Shown piece after piece: positions 43,088 to 52,310 of a DNA stretch of 64,000 nucleotides. The first letter of the stretch is position 1. Every line of letters starts with the position of its first letter. Origin of the DNA: Actinoplanes oblitus (lineage in GTDB: Bacteria > Actinomycetota > Actinomycetes > Mycobacteriales > Micromonosporaceae); contig NZ_CP126980.1 of the NCBI RefSeq assembly GCF_030252345.1, positions 6,773,501 through 6,837,500 on the forward strand, read 5' to 3'. The translations under genes and the position numbers were made by a program. The notes beneath the pieces were generated by a model that saw nothing but the letters and a program-made list of their open reading frames with translations, was not told the DNA's origin and made no database searches.

Positions 43088-44338
43088 TCAGCACTTACCG
43101 GTGCCCCACCAGCGGCACGCTACGGTCCACATGTCCGAGGTCTGCAGCCGCACCTCCCCACCGCGATCATCGAGCACCGCCCGCCCACCGGCCAGCGGCA
43201 CCACCATCGACTCCCCGGGCGCCAGCACCGTGCTCTCCTCGAACCGGTACTGATACCGGCTCACCACCACGTGCCCCTGCAGGTCGACCGGCTCGTCGCT
43301 GACGTTCACCACCTCGACCCTCTCGACCCCGCCGTACTTGACCTTCAGCGAGACCTTCCCGGCCAGCGGACTTCCGCACCCCACCTGGCACGGATACACG
43401 AACGACCGCCGCAGGTCACCCTGCGGATCGAAGAGGTACGCCCCGTCACCCACCGAGTTCCGGAGCGGATCCACGTTCGTGAAGATCGGCGCCGACAGTC
43501 CCCAGTACTTGTCAGTGGCGGTGTCCACGCCCTGCCCCACGTGCACATAGACGGCCCCGCCGGCCGGCACCACGGTCCCCGCCGTGAACGTGTACCGCCG
43601 CAGCCCGGAATCCCGCACCCACCAGCCGCTCAGGTCCACCGCCGCCGAGCCGTGGTTGCCGATCCGGATCCATTCCCCGTTCAGGTTTCCGCCGTCGTCC
43701 CCGTCCGCGTCACTGTTCGCCCAGACGGTGAGGTTCGCGGCCGCCGCCGGCCCCGCCCCGCAGTAGTTCTCGTCCCACATCAGCTGCTTCTCGGTGGAAG
43801 CCCGCGCCTCGTCCAGCTCATAGGCCGAGTCCCACGCCCACTCGCCGGCGAACGGCAGCCAGAGCGCGTACCCGTGCCGGACCAGGTCCTCCCCGATGTC
43901 CCGCCACGTCCCGTTGATCTTGACTGAGATCGATCGCAACGGACGGTTACGACTCTGGCTGTCCGCGTGCTGCGCCGTCATCCGCACCACGCCGTTGCCC
44001 GCCCGGACCAGCCGCTCGACCCGCGCGGTCGCCTCCAGGGCGTGACAGTCGCCCCGCCGCTTCGCCGCCTTCGGCGAGTAGACGTGCTGCTCCATGGCCT
44101 GCACCCCGATCACCCGGATGGACCGCGGCGTCGTGGTGCCGTCGCCGTTCACGTCCACCAGCAGGGTGTCACCGTCAGCCACCCAGGCGACCTTGCCGGT
44201 CCAGACCGAACAGCGCGGGCTCCCGGCTACCGGCCGGCAGGGGACCGACGCGGCGAGCGCCGGAGCGGGCAGGCCGGCCAGGGTCAGGGTGGCGGCGGCG
44301 GTGACGGCGGTGGCCAGCGAGGCGAGTCGGCGCAGCAT
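43088..44338 (-). CDS. Secreted staphylococcal-nuclease-like protein with lamin-tail domain
   Basis: A 416-residue exported protein. The signal peptide (1-30) ends PAPALAAS. An SNase fold follows (about 45-195) with VADGDTLLVDVNGDG, IRVIGVQAMEQH carrying the catalytic Arg and Glu, and NRPLRSISVKI with the second Arg. An EWIRIGNHGSAAVDLSGWW segment (about 225-300) is a lamin-tail domain (LTD), common in secreted bacterial nucleases, and a second beta-rich region with cysteines completes it. It likely degrades extracellular DNA/RNA using calcium. ATG 44338; no neighbour suggests a partner. Confidence 0.88.
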   Translation of the reverse strand: MLRRLASLATAVTAAATLTLAGLPAPALAASVPCRPVAGSPRCSVWTGKVAWVADGDTLLVDVNGDGTTTPRSIRVIGVQAMEQHVYSPKAAKRRGDCHALEATARVERLVRAGNGVVRMTAQHADSQSRNRPLRSISVKINGTWRDIGEDLVRHGYALWLPFAGEWAWDSAYELDEARASTEKQLMWDENYCGAGPAAAANLTVWANSDADGDDGGNLNGEWIRIGNHGSAAVDLSGWWVRDSGLRRYTFTAGTVVPAGGAVYVHVGQGVDTATDKYWGLSAPIFTNVDPLRNSVGDGAYLFDPQGDLRRSFVYPCQVGCGSPLAGKVSLKVKYGGVERVEVVNVSDEPVDLQGHVVVSRYQYRFEESTVLAPGESMVVPLAGGRAVLDDRGGEVRLQTSDMWTVACRWWGTGKC

Positions 44339-44419
44339 GCCAGCACGATCGGGCGAACCCGGTTGCGGATCGAGTTTTCCCAGGCTGCGGCCCGGTTGCG
44401 GACCGCTCGGCGGGCGCGG

Positions 44420-44458
44420 CTCACGGCGTACCAAAAACTGCTTCCGGTACGCGGTGAG
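44420..44458. promoter_or_regulatory. 13-bp imperfect inverted repeat between nuclease and ABC genes
   Basis: CTCACGGCGTACC (44420-44432) and GGTACGCGGTGAG (44446-44458) pair at 12 of 13 positions around a 13-base loop. It lies upstream of both divergent genes, 82 bases from the nuclease ATG. It could be an operator or an RNA structure in one leader. Confidence 0.4.
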
Positions 44459-44512
44459 CACTCCCGCCGTACCGAAGAATGGTCCGGCCGGCTACCGTGA
44501 CAAGTCGTTAAA

Positions 44513-44541
44513 ACCTATAAACCCGATAGGTAATGTATATT
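44513..44541 (+). promoter_or_regulatory. ACCTAT-N7-ATAGGT operator and TATATT -10 of the ABC operon
   Basis: The dyad ACCTAT (44513-44518) / ATAGGT (44526-44531) sits in a markedly AT-rich island and is followed at 44536-44541 by TATATT, a strong -10. The dyad occupies the -35/spacer region, so a bound regulator would control transcription of the substrate-binding protein. The regulator is not in the window. Confidence 0.55.
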
Positions 44542-44609
44542 GATCGAGCCGGTCATCCCGCGGACACGCATCGTCACCGCCGCCGTGGATTTCTCAAGGG
44601 GAAACGCAC

Positions 44610-45656
44610 ATGACTAGTCCGATTCTGAACCGCCGCACGCTGCTCGGAGGGCTCCTCGGAGTGACAGCGCTCGGCCTGACCGGATGTGCCGGCGACGATG
44701 CCGCCTCCGCGAGTCTCTCCGCCGCCGACCCGCTGCCCACCACCGTCGACCCGGCCACCCAGCTGATCATCTCGATCCACACCTCGCAGGTCGGACTGAC
44801 CGCCTCCGGCGAGATCGACAAGATCCCGTTCAAGGTCAAGGACTGGCCCAACATCTCCGCCGGCCCGGACGTGATCCAGGGTTTCCGGGCCAAGTCCATC
44901 GACCTCGCCAACAACGCCGGCATCCCGCCGATCCAGGCCGCCGCGATCAATGTGGACGCGAAGATCGTCGCGGTGCAGACGGTGCACAAGCCGCAGTACA
45001 CGTTCGTCACGGCGCCCGGCAACCCGGTGAAGGACATCACCGACCTGCGCGGCAAGAAGATCGCCTTCTCGCAGGGCCAGGCGCAGGGCCTGGTGGTTCT
45101 GCGCACCCTCAAGGAGCAGGGTCTGTCCACGAAGGACGTGCAGCTGGTCGCCCTGCCCAGCACGAAGTTCCTGGTCGCCCTGCAGAGCAAGCAGGTCGAC
45201 GTCGCGCCGCTCTACGAGCCGGCCATCACCAAGTACCTCGCCGAGTACGGCAAGGACGGCGCCATCCAGTTCCCGATGACCGCCGTCGACTACCTGAGCG
45301 TGCTCTGGGCGCCGTCCGAGGTGCTGGCCGACTCCGCCAAGGTCGCCGCGATCCGCTCGTTCATCCCGATCTGGGCCAAGGACCAGATCTGGCGGTGGGA
45401 GAACCCGGAGAAGTGGCTGGACGCCTACTACGTCAAGGACCAGCAGGTGTCCGAGGCGGACGCGAAGCGGATCGGTACCACGCTGCAGCAGCCGTTCTTC
45501 CCGACGAGCTGGGACAAGGCGGTGGCCTGGGAGAGGGAGTCCGCCGGCCTGCTCGTCGAGGGCGGCTTCATCAAGAAGATCGACCCGGAGAAGCTGTTCG
45601 ACAGGCGTTTCGAGGGCATCGCCTCGAGCGCGGTTCCCGCCAAGTACCAGGAGTGA
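44610..45656 (+). CDS. ABC transporter substrate-binding lipoprotein (sulfonate/nitrate/taurine type)
   Basis: A 348-residue NMT1/SsuA-type binding protein. The N-terminus LNRRTLLGG is a Tat-like signal ending in lipobox LTGC (Cys26), so it is probably a Tat-exported lipoprotein. FRAKSIDLANNAGIPPIQAA and DLRGKKIAFSQGQAQGLVVL are family signatures. It heads a three-gene rightward operon with permease and ATPase. ATG 44610 follows AAGGGG. The ligand may be an alkanesulfonate, taurine or related anion; the desulfonating monooxygenase is not present. Confidence 0.9.
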   Translation: MTSPILNRRTLLGGLLGVTALGLTGCAGDDAASASLSAADPLPTTVDPATQLIISIHTSQVGLTASGEIDKIPFKVKDWPNISAGPDVIQGFRAKSIDLANNAGIPPIQAAAINVDAKIVAVQTVHKPQYTFVTAPGNPVKDITDLRGKKIAFSQGQAQGLVVLRTLKEQGLSTKDVQLVALPSTKFLVALQSKQVDVAPLYEPAITKYLAEYGKDGAIQFPMTAVDYLSVLWAPSEVLADSAKVAAIRSFIPIWAKDQIWRWENPEKWLDAYYVKDQQVSEADAKRIGTTLQQPFFPTSWDKAVAWERESAGLLVEGGFIKKIDPEKLFDRRFEGIASSAVPAKYQE

Positions 45657-45658
45657 TC

Positions 45659-46501
45659 ATGGCTACCGAGACCATCTCCGTCGCCGCCCGCCCTCGCGCC
45701 GCCACGGCCCCACCGCGCCGGAGGCGGCGCCGCGTGGGGCCCGGAAAGCCCATTCCGTACGGCCGCACGCTCGGGCCGGTGCTGCTCCTGGCGATCTGGG
45801 CGCTCGCCTCGGCGACCGGCGTGCTGGACCCGCGCAAGCTGTCCGCGCCGTGGACCGTGGCCGGCACCTTCGCCGACCTGATCGAGGCCGGGACGCTGCA
45901 GGAGCACATTCTCGCCTCCCTGCAACGCGCGGTGTTCGGCTTCGTGATCGGTGCGCTCGCCGGCCTGGTGCTGGCCCTGCTGGCGGGGACCAGCCGGATC
46001 GGCGAGGCGCTGATCGACGGCCCGATGCGGATCAAGCTGGCGATCCCCACGATCGGCCTGATCCCGCTGCTCATCCTGTGGCTGGGCATCAACGAGGGCT
46101 TCAAGATCACCATCATCGCGGTGGCCGTCGCCGTTTACATGTACGTGCAGGTCCACGCCGGGCTGACCGGCATCGACCAGCGGTACGTGGAACTCGCCCA
46201 GGTGCAGAACTACTCCCGCTGGGAGTTCGTCCGGCATGTGGTCTTCCCCGGCGCGCTGCCCGGCGTGTTCGTCGGCCTGCGCCTGTCGGTGACGGCTTCC
46301 TGGCTGATCCTGATCACCGTCGAGCAGATCAACGCGCTCTCCGGCGTCGGCTACATGATGACCCAGGCCCAGGAGTACGCCCAGACCGACATCATCATCG
46401 TCGGCCTGGTGATCTACGGCATCTTCGGTTTCCTCTCGGACGCTCTGGTCCGCATCGCTGAACGGAGGGTGCTGGGATGGCGCCGTACCTTGACCAACTG
46501 A
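45659..46501 (+). CDS. ABC transporter permease (SsuC/TauC type)
   Basis: A 280-residue permease with a basic N-terminal tail ([11 protein letters not shown]) and about six helices. The EAA loop is [20 protein letters not shown] followed by [20 protein letters not shown], the signature of the nitrate/sulfonate subfamily. ATG 45659 is two bases after the binding-protein stop, with GGAG in that gene's last codons as ribosome site. It overlaps the ATPase gene by 25 bases. Confidence 0.92.
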   Translation: MATETISVAARPRAATAPPRRRRRRVGPGKPIPYGRTLGPVLLLAIWALASATGVLDPRKLSAPWTVAGTFADLIEAGTLQEHILASLQRAVFGFVIGALAGLVLALLAGTSRIGEALIDGPMRIKLAIPTIGLIPLLILWLGINEGFKITIIAVAVAVYMYVQVHAGLTGIDQRYVELAQVQNYSRWEFVRHVVFPGALPGVFVGLRLSVTASWLILITVEQINALSGVGYMMTQAQEYAQTDIIIVGLVIYGIFGFLSDALVRIAERRVLGWRRTLTN

Positions 46502-47205
46502 CCCACGGCGTCCGGATCTCCGGGCTGACCCGCCGGTTCGGCGAGAAGACCGTCCTCGACGGGATCGACCTGGACATCGCGCCGGGCGAGTTCGTCGCCC
46601 TGCTCGGGCGCAGCGGTTCCGGCAAGAGCACCCTGCTGCGCGCGCTCGCCGGGCTGGACCACGACGTGGCCGGCTCCGGCGACCTGCGGATCCCGGACCG
46701 GGTGTCGGTGGTCTTCCAGGACTCCCGGCTGCTCCCCTGGCGGCGGGTGCTGGACAACGTGATCCTGGCGCTGCGGGTGCCGGACGCCCGGCGCAAGGGC
46801 GTCGACGCGCTCGCCGAGGTGGGCCTGGCCGGCCGCGAGCGGGCCTGGCCCAACCAGCTCTCCGGCGGTGAGCAGCAGCGTGTCGCCCTCGCCCGGTCGC
46901 TGGTCGGCGAGCCGGAGCTGCTGCTCGCCGACGAGCCGTTCGGTGCCCTCGACGCCCTCACCCGGATCAAGATGCACGGTCTGCTGCGGGCGCTGTGCAA
47001 GCGTCACCAGCCCGCGGTGCTGCTGGTCACCCACGACGTGGACGAGGCAGTGCAGCTGGCCGACCGGATCGTCGTGCTGGACAGCGGCCACATCGCCGTC
47101 GACGTGCGGCCCGGCCTGCCGGAGAGCCGCAGGGCCAGCGACCCCGGCTTCCAGGAGATCCGGGAACTGCTGCTCCGCGCCCTGGGAGTGGTCGAGGAAG
47201 GCTGA
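46477..47205 (+). CDS. ABC transporter ATP-binding protein (SsuB type)
   Basis: A 242-residue ABC ATPase with Walker [11 protein letters not shown]-loop [17 protein letters not shown] (typical of SsuB/TauB), signature LSGGEQQR, Walker [13 protein letters not shown] and H-loop VTHD. ATG 46477 lies inside the permease gene with an upstream CGGAGGG. It ends the operon, and a strong hairpin follows at 47275. Confidence 0.92.
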   Translation: MAPYLDQLTHGVRISGLTRRFGEKTVLDGIDLDIAPGEFVALLGRSGSGKSTLLRALAGLDHDVAGSGDLRIPDRVSVVFQDSRLLPWRRVLDNVILALRVPDARRKGVDALAEVGLAGRERAWPNQLSGGEQQRVALARSLVGEPELLLADEPFGALDALTRIKMHGLLRALCKRHQPAVLLVTHDVDEAVQLADRIVVLDSGHIAVDVRPGLPESRRASDPGFQEIRELLLRALGVVEEG

Positions 47206-47274
47206 GAAACAACCCCGGCGACGCTGGACCGGATCGGGGCTCACGGGTGGGCAGAGGCGATGTGTACAGACCCG

Positions 47275-47312
47275 GCAGGGCCCCTCGGATGACTTCGTCC
47301 GAGGGGCCCTGC
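47275..47312. terminator. 15-bp perfect-stem terminator
   Basis: GCAGGGCCCCTCGGA (47275-47289) pairs exactly with 47298-47312 around the loop TGACTTCG. It sits between the convergent ABC operon and the peptidase gene and probably serves both. Confidence 0.8.
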
Positions 47313-47364
47313 GATGAGGCTGTCCGGTGGCGGCATGTCACGTCACGGCACACCGCCGATCAGG

Positions 47365-48459
47365 TCAGCGGCTTTCCGCGAAGTATTCGTAGTTGTCGGC
47401 GTTGTTGACGGCCCTGGCGGGGTTCGTCGAGGCGAGATTCCTGGCCGCGGTCTGGCCGTAAGCCCAGTCGTCGGTGCCGCCGTTGACAGTGAAGTGGCTG
47501 GACTCGTGGACGAGCGTTCCCGCCTTGGAGTCGGTTCCGATGGCCGGCGCGGTCCAGAATGCGCCGCAGAGGTAGATCTTGTAGGGGTCGTCGGGGTAGA
47601 CGTACGCATAGACGCCGGCTTCGTTGAGGCAGCTCAGCGTCACGGTCTTGCTGGTCAGCTCGCTGGTGATGTTGCTGTACTCGCTGGCCACCGTGTTGAA
47701 CCGGGTCGTCGTGCGGGTGCCGAACCATTCCGTGTAGGCGGCGCCGCCGTTCGGGTTGTTCGAGAGCCAGGTCTTCGACTTCGTTGACAGCGTGGCGGCG
47801 TCGGTCACAGCCTGCCGAATGGAGGTCTTCTGGCTCGTGCTGCAGTTGCTGTTGTAGACGATGGTGACGGCGCTCGCGGCGACCTTGACCCGCTCGCTGG
47901 ACGCGGCCGCGACGCCGGCGGGCTTGCGCGCGCCCTGGATCGCGACGGTGGTGCTCACGCTCGCCTGGCCGGCCCGGACCCGCACCGTGTCGGCGACGGC
48001 CGCGCCCGGCCCGCGCAGGGCCCGGATCCGGGTGGCGGCCAGCGCGATGGTGAAGGTTCCCGGCCGCGACAGGTCGTAGTCGTCGGCCAGGTTCATCGTC
48101 ACCGCGTACGTACCGCCGGCGGGAATACGGGTGTAGTCGGCCGCAGTCGGCTTGGCGTACTTGACCAGTCTGCCGTGATACGGAAGCGGCACGCCGTCCC
48201 GGGTCACGGCCAGAAGCCCGCCGGACAGGCCCGCCCGCGGCAGGTCCCGGGACAGCACGCTGACCGGCGACGACGACGTGTTCCGCGTCGTCAGACGCAC
48301 GGTCAAGCTGCTGCTGGACACCTCGTCGATCTGGACGGTCGTCGTCAGGCCGGTGGCGTCGGCGGCCGTCGCCGCGTCCGCGTTCACGGCGACTGCGGCC
48401 GGAACGGCAATCCCGACAGCGACACACGTCGCCCAGAGTGGACGTAGAGAAATACGCAC
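47365..48459 (-). CDS. Secreted M35 (deuterolysin/aspzincin) metallopeptidase
   Basis: A 364-residue protein with a signal peptide (1-29), a pro/beta-rich N-terminal region (about 35-185) and an M35 catalytic domain. The zinc site is HESSH at 318-322, with Glu319 catalytic, and GTDDWAYG with Asp331 as third ligand, the aspzincin hallmark. Four cysteines in the catalytic half likely form disulfides. The family cleaves at acyl-lysine bonds (peptidyl-Lys endopeptidase) and is more usual in fungi than in bacteria. GTG 48459 has AGAGAGGTAA about seven bases upstream. Confidence 0.9.
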   Translation of the reverse strand: MRISLRPLWATCVAVGIAVPAAVAVNADAATAADATGLTTTVQIDEVSSSSLTVRLTTRNTSSSPVSVLSRDLPRAGLSGGLLAVTRDGVPLPYHGRLVKYAKPTAADYTRIPAGGTYAVTMNLADDYDLSRPGTFTIALAATRIRALRGPGAAVADTVRVRAGQASVSTTVAIQGARKPAGVAAASSERVKVAASAVTIVYNSNCSTSQKTSIRQAVTDAATLSTKSKTWLSNNPNGGAAYTEWFGTRTTTRFNTVASEYSNITSELTSKTVTLSCLNEAGVYAYVYPDDPYKIYLCGAFWTAPAIGTDSKAGTLVHESSHFTVNGGTDDWAYGQTAARNLASTNPARAVNNADNYEYFAESR

Positions 48460-48993
48460 GCGCGGTTACCTCTCTCATTTCATGGGGGCTCACAACGCGA
48501 CGGAGATCCAGGAAACCGGCGCAGGTGATCAATGACGATCAATCTAGTAGATTTAGCAAATCCCATCAATATGTCATTTAAGTCATACCGTCGACCGCGC
48601 GGCCTTCGCGGAGCGCGCCGGTACCGCAGCGGCAGTAGGCAGGCGCGACGTATCGATGGCCGGTCCCGTCGGGCCGGTCGTGGTGGACGTCGATGCGCTG
48701 GTAGCCGGGCTCGATCGCAGGAATGGCTGGACTGCGGCGAAGCACACGCGCCTACCGTTCGAGCAACGGCCACGCGTTGACCGACCCGGGGCTGAGAAGG
48801 CGGCAGCGGGCGAACCGGACGAACGTGACCTCGCCCTGGTGGAGAAGGCAGCAGTGGCGCGAGCAGGACAAACGTGACACCCGGCACCGCCGGCGAGGAA
48901 GCCACCCAGCCAGGCCGTACCCCTGGGTGAACTGCTGGCCGTGGTCCGCGGAGCCGGTGGTGTCCACGGTCTCGGCCGGGACCACCTGGCGGG
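48460..48993. other. Upstream region of the peptidase and gene-free stretch
   Basis: The part nearest the peptidase (48540-48590) is AT-rich (AATCTAGTAGATTTAGCAAA on the plus strand) and probably holds its promoter. The remaining 400 bases have several short open frames, such as 48656-48877 on the plus strand, but none with a ribosome site or recognisable domain. Confidence 0.45.
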
Positions 48994-50061
48994 TCAGCCG
49001 ACCGGGACCAGGAAGGCGAAGACGCGGACCCCGACCGGGCCGGCCGGCAGCGGCGGCGGGGCGGCGGCGGTGACCTTCATGCCGGTCTCCCACGGTTCGC
49101 CGTCCAGCACCACCTCGTTGGTCAGCAGCTGACCGTCCTGGTGCGCGGTGAAGAACCGCAGCGCGTGCACGGCCCGGCTCAGCGGGACGTCCTTGAGCGC
49201 GGTCAGCAACTGGTCGAGCAGCGGCTCGGCGGACGGCACCGGCCCGGTCGCGAACAGGTCCACCTGCGCGCCCAGCAGCAGCTCGAACTCGCCGCCCGGG
49301 TGGTTGTACCGCTCGACCAGCACCTGGTCACCGGCGGCCCGGCGGTCCAGCAGGGCGGCGATCATCGGGTACGCCACGGCCCGCTCGAACATGGCGAGGC
49401 TCTGGAAGATCGCCTCCTTCCAGGTGCTCGCCACGCCGACGCAGCTCTCCACCATCCACTGACGAGCCAGCGCCGGATGGTTGACGGCGAAGTTCACCTG
49501 CGCCACGACCAGTCCCGGCGCGGGACGCGGATGCGGGGTGAGGGTGGCCCGGAACTCGGCGTCACCCACCCGGAGGTCGTCGCCGACCGGTACCCCGTAG
49601 GCGGCCATCCAGTGCGCGAACACCGAGGACGGCGCGGGCACGCCACCGCTGCCGGAGCCCAGCTCGGGCAGCGGCTCGTCGAGGGTGATCGGGCCGAGGG
49701 TCATCTCCTCGACCTTGGCGCCGCCCTGCAGTGCCTGGCTGACCGCGGCCACCTCGTGGCTGTAGCCGGCGATCCGGGCCGTCTCCGCCTGCCCGGCCAG
49801 CTGCGCGATCCGCGCGGCGGCCGCGAAGACCGGGTCGCCGGCGAGCTGACGGGTGGTGCCGCCGTCGACGAAGGTGGCGTCGACGGTGACGCCGCCGAGC
49901 ATCCGGCGGCCGAAGGCGATCGGCAGGAAGACCAGCAGGCGCTCCGCCAGCCACGGCTCCACACCGCCGCCGAGCAGGTTCTCCCGGATCTCCTCACCGG
50001 GCGGTGCCGCCGCGCCCGCACAGAACGCCGTGACCCCGACCAGTACCGCCTCGTCGAACAT
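48994..50061 (-). CDS. Conserved actinobacterial protein of unknown function
   Basis: A 355-residue cytoplasmic protein without signal peptide or membrane helices. It begins MFDEAVLVGVTAFCAGAAAP, has FLPIAFGRRMLGGVTVDATF near 55, and RYNHPGGEFELLLGAQVDLF near 270. Codon use is strongly coding. I recall similar DUF-type proteins in Micromonosporaceae but cannot assign the family with confidence. ATG 50061; transcribed alone, divergent from the PEP-mutase-family gene with about 105 bp between. Confidence 0.7.
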   Translation of the reverse strand: MFDEAVLVGVTAFCAGAAAPPGEEIRENLLGGGVEPWLAERLLVFLPIAFGRRMLGGVTVDATFVDGGTTRQLAGDPVFAAAARIAQLAGQAETARIAGYSHEVAAVSQALQGGAKVEEMTLGPITLDEPLPELGSGSGGVPAPSSVFAHWMAAYGVPVGDDLRVGDAEFRATLTPHPRPAPGLVVAQVNFAVNHPALARQWMVESCVGVASTWKEAIFQSLAMFERAVAYPMIAALLDRRAAGDQVLVERYNHPGGEFELLLGAQVDLFATGPVPSAEPLLDQLLTALKDVPLSRAVHALRFFTAHQDGQLLTNEVVLDGEPWETGMKVTAAAPPPLPAGPVGVRVFAFLVPVG

Positions 50062-50166
50062 CGCGTGAGCGTACCGCCCGGTAGATCTTCCGCAAGCCCG
50101 TCCGGGCACCGGCGGCGACCCGCGCGTGGCGCGTGTCGAAAACCGATTCGCGTTGCACAATCTGTC

Positions 50167-51039
50167 ATGGCCGCTTCCGCGTTACGCATGCTTCTCGCCG
50201 CCGACCGGGTCACCCACGTGCCCGGCGTCTGGGATCCGGCGACCGCCGCGCTCGCCGTGGCGGCCGGGCACCAGGTCGTGCACCTGTCCGGCGCCGCCGT
50301 CGCGGCCACCATGCTGGGCCGCCCGGACCTCGGCTTCGTGCACGCCACCCAGATCGCCGACCGGGCCACCACACTGGCCCCGGCGTTGCGGGGCACCCCG
50401 CTGCTGGCCGACGCGGACACCGGTTTCGGCACCCCGGAGCACGCGGTGTGGACCGGGCTCGCCTACCGCCGATCCGGGATCTCCGGGCTGCTCCTGGAGG
50501 ACCGGGCGAGTCCGGACCGCCGCGAGCGCCGGGCCGGCCCGAAACTGATCGAGATCGGCCTGGCGGCCGCGAAGATCAAGGCGCTGGCCGATCAGGTCCC
50601 GGAGCTCACCGTCATCGCCCGGACTGACGCGTACGCCGGGCACGGTCTCGCCGAGACGATAGTGCGCTGCGGCGCGTACGCCGAGGCCGGCGCCCACGCT
50701 GTCGTCCCCGAGGGCGTACCGGGGATCGACGAGCTCGCCGCCATCCACCGGGCACTGCCCGGCGTACCGATGGTGCTCACTCGCAGCGAAGCCGCACCGA
50801 ACCGGCCGGCCTGGACCGACGCGGACCTGCTGGCCGTCGGCGTACGCCTGGTCCTGCACCCGGTCGCCGCCCTGCTCGCCGCGATGCGGGCGGCGTCGAC
50901 CGCCTACCGAGCGATCGGCGAGAGCGGCGCCGCCGACGCGGTCGAGCGGATGCCGTGGGCCGCCTTCACCGCCGTGGCCGGCGAGGACGACGCCGCCGTC
51001 GCGGAGGCCCGTTACGTCCCCGGACGGCTGCAGACGTGA
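50167..51039 (+). CDS. Isocitrate lyase/PEP mutase superfamily enzyme
   Basis: A 290-residue ICL/PEPM TIM barrel. HVPGVWDPATAALAVAAGHQ and VVHLSGAAVAATMLGRPDLG lead into the metal site LLADADTGFG, then SGLLLEDRASPDRR and VIARTDAYAGHGLAETI, as in methylisocitrate lyase and oxaloacetate hydrolases. The lyase KKCGH catalytic cysteine loop is replaced by a sequence without Cys (DRRERRAGPK), so C-C lyase activity is unlikely and a hydrolase or mutase-type reaction on a 2-oxo acid is more plausible. ATG 50167; no partner genes. Confidence 0.85.
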   Translation: MAASALRMLLAADRVTHVPGVWDPATAALAVAAGHQVVHLSGAAVAATMLGRPDLGFVHATQIADRATTLAPALRGTPLLADADTGFGTPEHAVWTGLAYRRSGISGLLLEDRASPDRRERRAGPKLIEIGLAAAKIKALADQVPELTVIARTDAYAGHGLAETIVRCGAYAEAGAHAVVPEGVPGIDELAAIHRALPGVPMVLTRSEAAPNRPAWTDADLLAVGVRLVLHPVAALLAAMRAASTAYRAIGESGAADAVERMPWAAFTAVAGEDDAAVAEARYVPGRLQT

Positions 51040-51230
51040 CGAGCGGCCCGCGGCGCCCCGCACAAGATCGAGATCTTCGGATGCCGGTCCGGTGAAGTCT
51101 GGCCGGTCGGCTGTGATGACTCCCTGAACGTCCGGCTACCGGTGGTTCCACGGCTGCGGCGATACGGAAGTGGTGGGCTCGTGAGGACCACATCGCACCG
51201 CCTTCGTCATCCGTAGCGAGAGGATCCGTC

Positions 51231-51644
51231 ATGCACAAGATCTCGACCATCGCCGTTACCGGCCTCGGCCTGGCCGGCGCCCTCGTGGTCAGCACGCCGG
51301 CTCAGGCGGCGCCCTCGACGGGCCAGATCACCGGCACCAGCGCCACCCGGACCGGCCCCGGCATCATCAAGCTCGACGGCCAGTACTGGTCACTACCGGA
51401 CTGCAGAGCCAACGCGGAGGCCGCCGAATGGAACAAGGAGATCTCCAACGCCCAGTGCATCGCGCAGAGCGACACCACGTCGAAGTGGTGGATCATCGTG
51501 GGTGACCCGTACCGGGAGCCGCAGGCCCCGGCCAAGACCACCAGCACCGAGCCCACCAACACCGACAAGCCCGCCAAGAAGGGCGGCAAGGACCCGTTCG
51601 GCGTGTGCAAGTACGCCGACGACTGGTTCCCGCTCGACTGCTGA
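51231..51644 (+). CDS. Small secreted cysteine-containing protein
   Basis: A 137-residue protein with a clear Sec signal peptide (1-27, ending AQA). The mature part has four cysteines (58, 76, 126, 137), probably two disulfides, and a linker of Thr/Pro/Lys (APAKTTSTEPTNTDKPAKKG). I recognise no family. ATG 51231 follows GAGAGGA at normal spacing. Transcribed alone; the role outside the cell is unknown. Confidence 0.75.
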   Translation: MHKISTIAVTGLGLAGALVVSTPAQAAPSTGQITGTSATRTGPGIIKLDGQYWSLPDCRANAEAAEWNKEISNAQCIAQSDTTSKWWIIVGDPYREPQAPAKTTSTEPTNTDKPAKKGGKDPFGVCKYADDWFPLDC

Positions 51645-51669
51645 CGCGCCCCGATCGGCACGCCGGTGG

Positions 51670-52206
51670 TCATCCCGCCGGTCGGGCCCCGGGGCCGGCG
51701 GCCCGGGACGGCAGATCGTGGACGACGGTGGAAATGTCGTGGGCGGCCAGCGTCTCGAGGATCAGCGGCTCGACCTCGGACCACTCGCCGCCGGCCAGGC
51801 CGCAGCCGATCCGCGGCATGTGCACCGAGGCGTCGTGCTCCCTGGCATGCCCGGCCAGGGTGGTCAGGCACTCCCGGATCGCCCGGTAACGGACCGGCGG
51901 GCCGGCGCCCGGGTGATAGCCGGTGGCGGTGCGCAGGCCGCGCTCGGTGGCGATGCCGTGCTGACCGACCATGTTGGCCACCCAGAGGCTCGGGGCGACG
52001 GCGACCAGCTGGACGGCACCCAGCCGGAACGACGGCTCGCCGTGCCATCGGCGGAACGCGCGCTCCGGCTCCGGCCAGCGGCGGGAGATGGCCTGGACGA
52101 TGCCCCGGCCCCAGGCGCCGATGTCGTTGCAGACGTGCGCGATGATCCGCGGGCCGTCCCCGAGGGGCTCGGTGGCGTCGCCTTCGGCGTAGCTCAGCTT
52201 CTGCAC
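51670..52206 (-). CDS. Macro-domain protein (ADP-ribose binding/hydrolase)
   Basis: A 178-residue macro domain: KLSYAEGDATEPLGDGPRII at the N-terminus (GDAT binds adenine), HVCNDIGAWGRGIVQAISRR for the catalytic loop, VANMVGQHGI, and IGCGLAGGEWSEVEPLI for the pyrophosphate loop. It resembles OARD1/TARG1-like proteins. It likely reverses ADP-ribosylation or processes ADP-ribose derivatives. GTG 52206 is the best start by family alignment; a GTG further upstream is possible. It is not next to a DarT-like toxin here. Confidence 0.88.
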   Translation of the reverse strand: MQKLSYAEGDATEPLGDGPRIIAHVCNDIGAWGRGIVQAISRRWPEPERAFRRWHGEPSFRLGAVQLVAVAPSLWVANMVGQHGIATERGLRTATGYHPGAGPPVRYRAIRECLTTLAGHAREHDASVHMPRIGCGLAGGEWSEVEPLILETLAAHDISTVVHDLPSRAAGPGARPAG

Positions 52207-52310
52207 GCCCGCGATGGTAGAGAGCACCCCTGACAAGAATGTGCGTCCCGTTGCCAAGTCGAGATTCAGCGGGGGTAACTGTTGATCTTGGAAGTTGTTA
52301 ACGTCCCAGG

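Noticed and set aside
48656..48877. 73-residue plus-strand frame in the gap after the peptidase promoter
   Set aside because: No ribosome site, no recognisable domain and weak codon bias.
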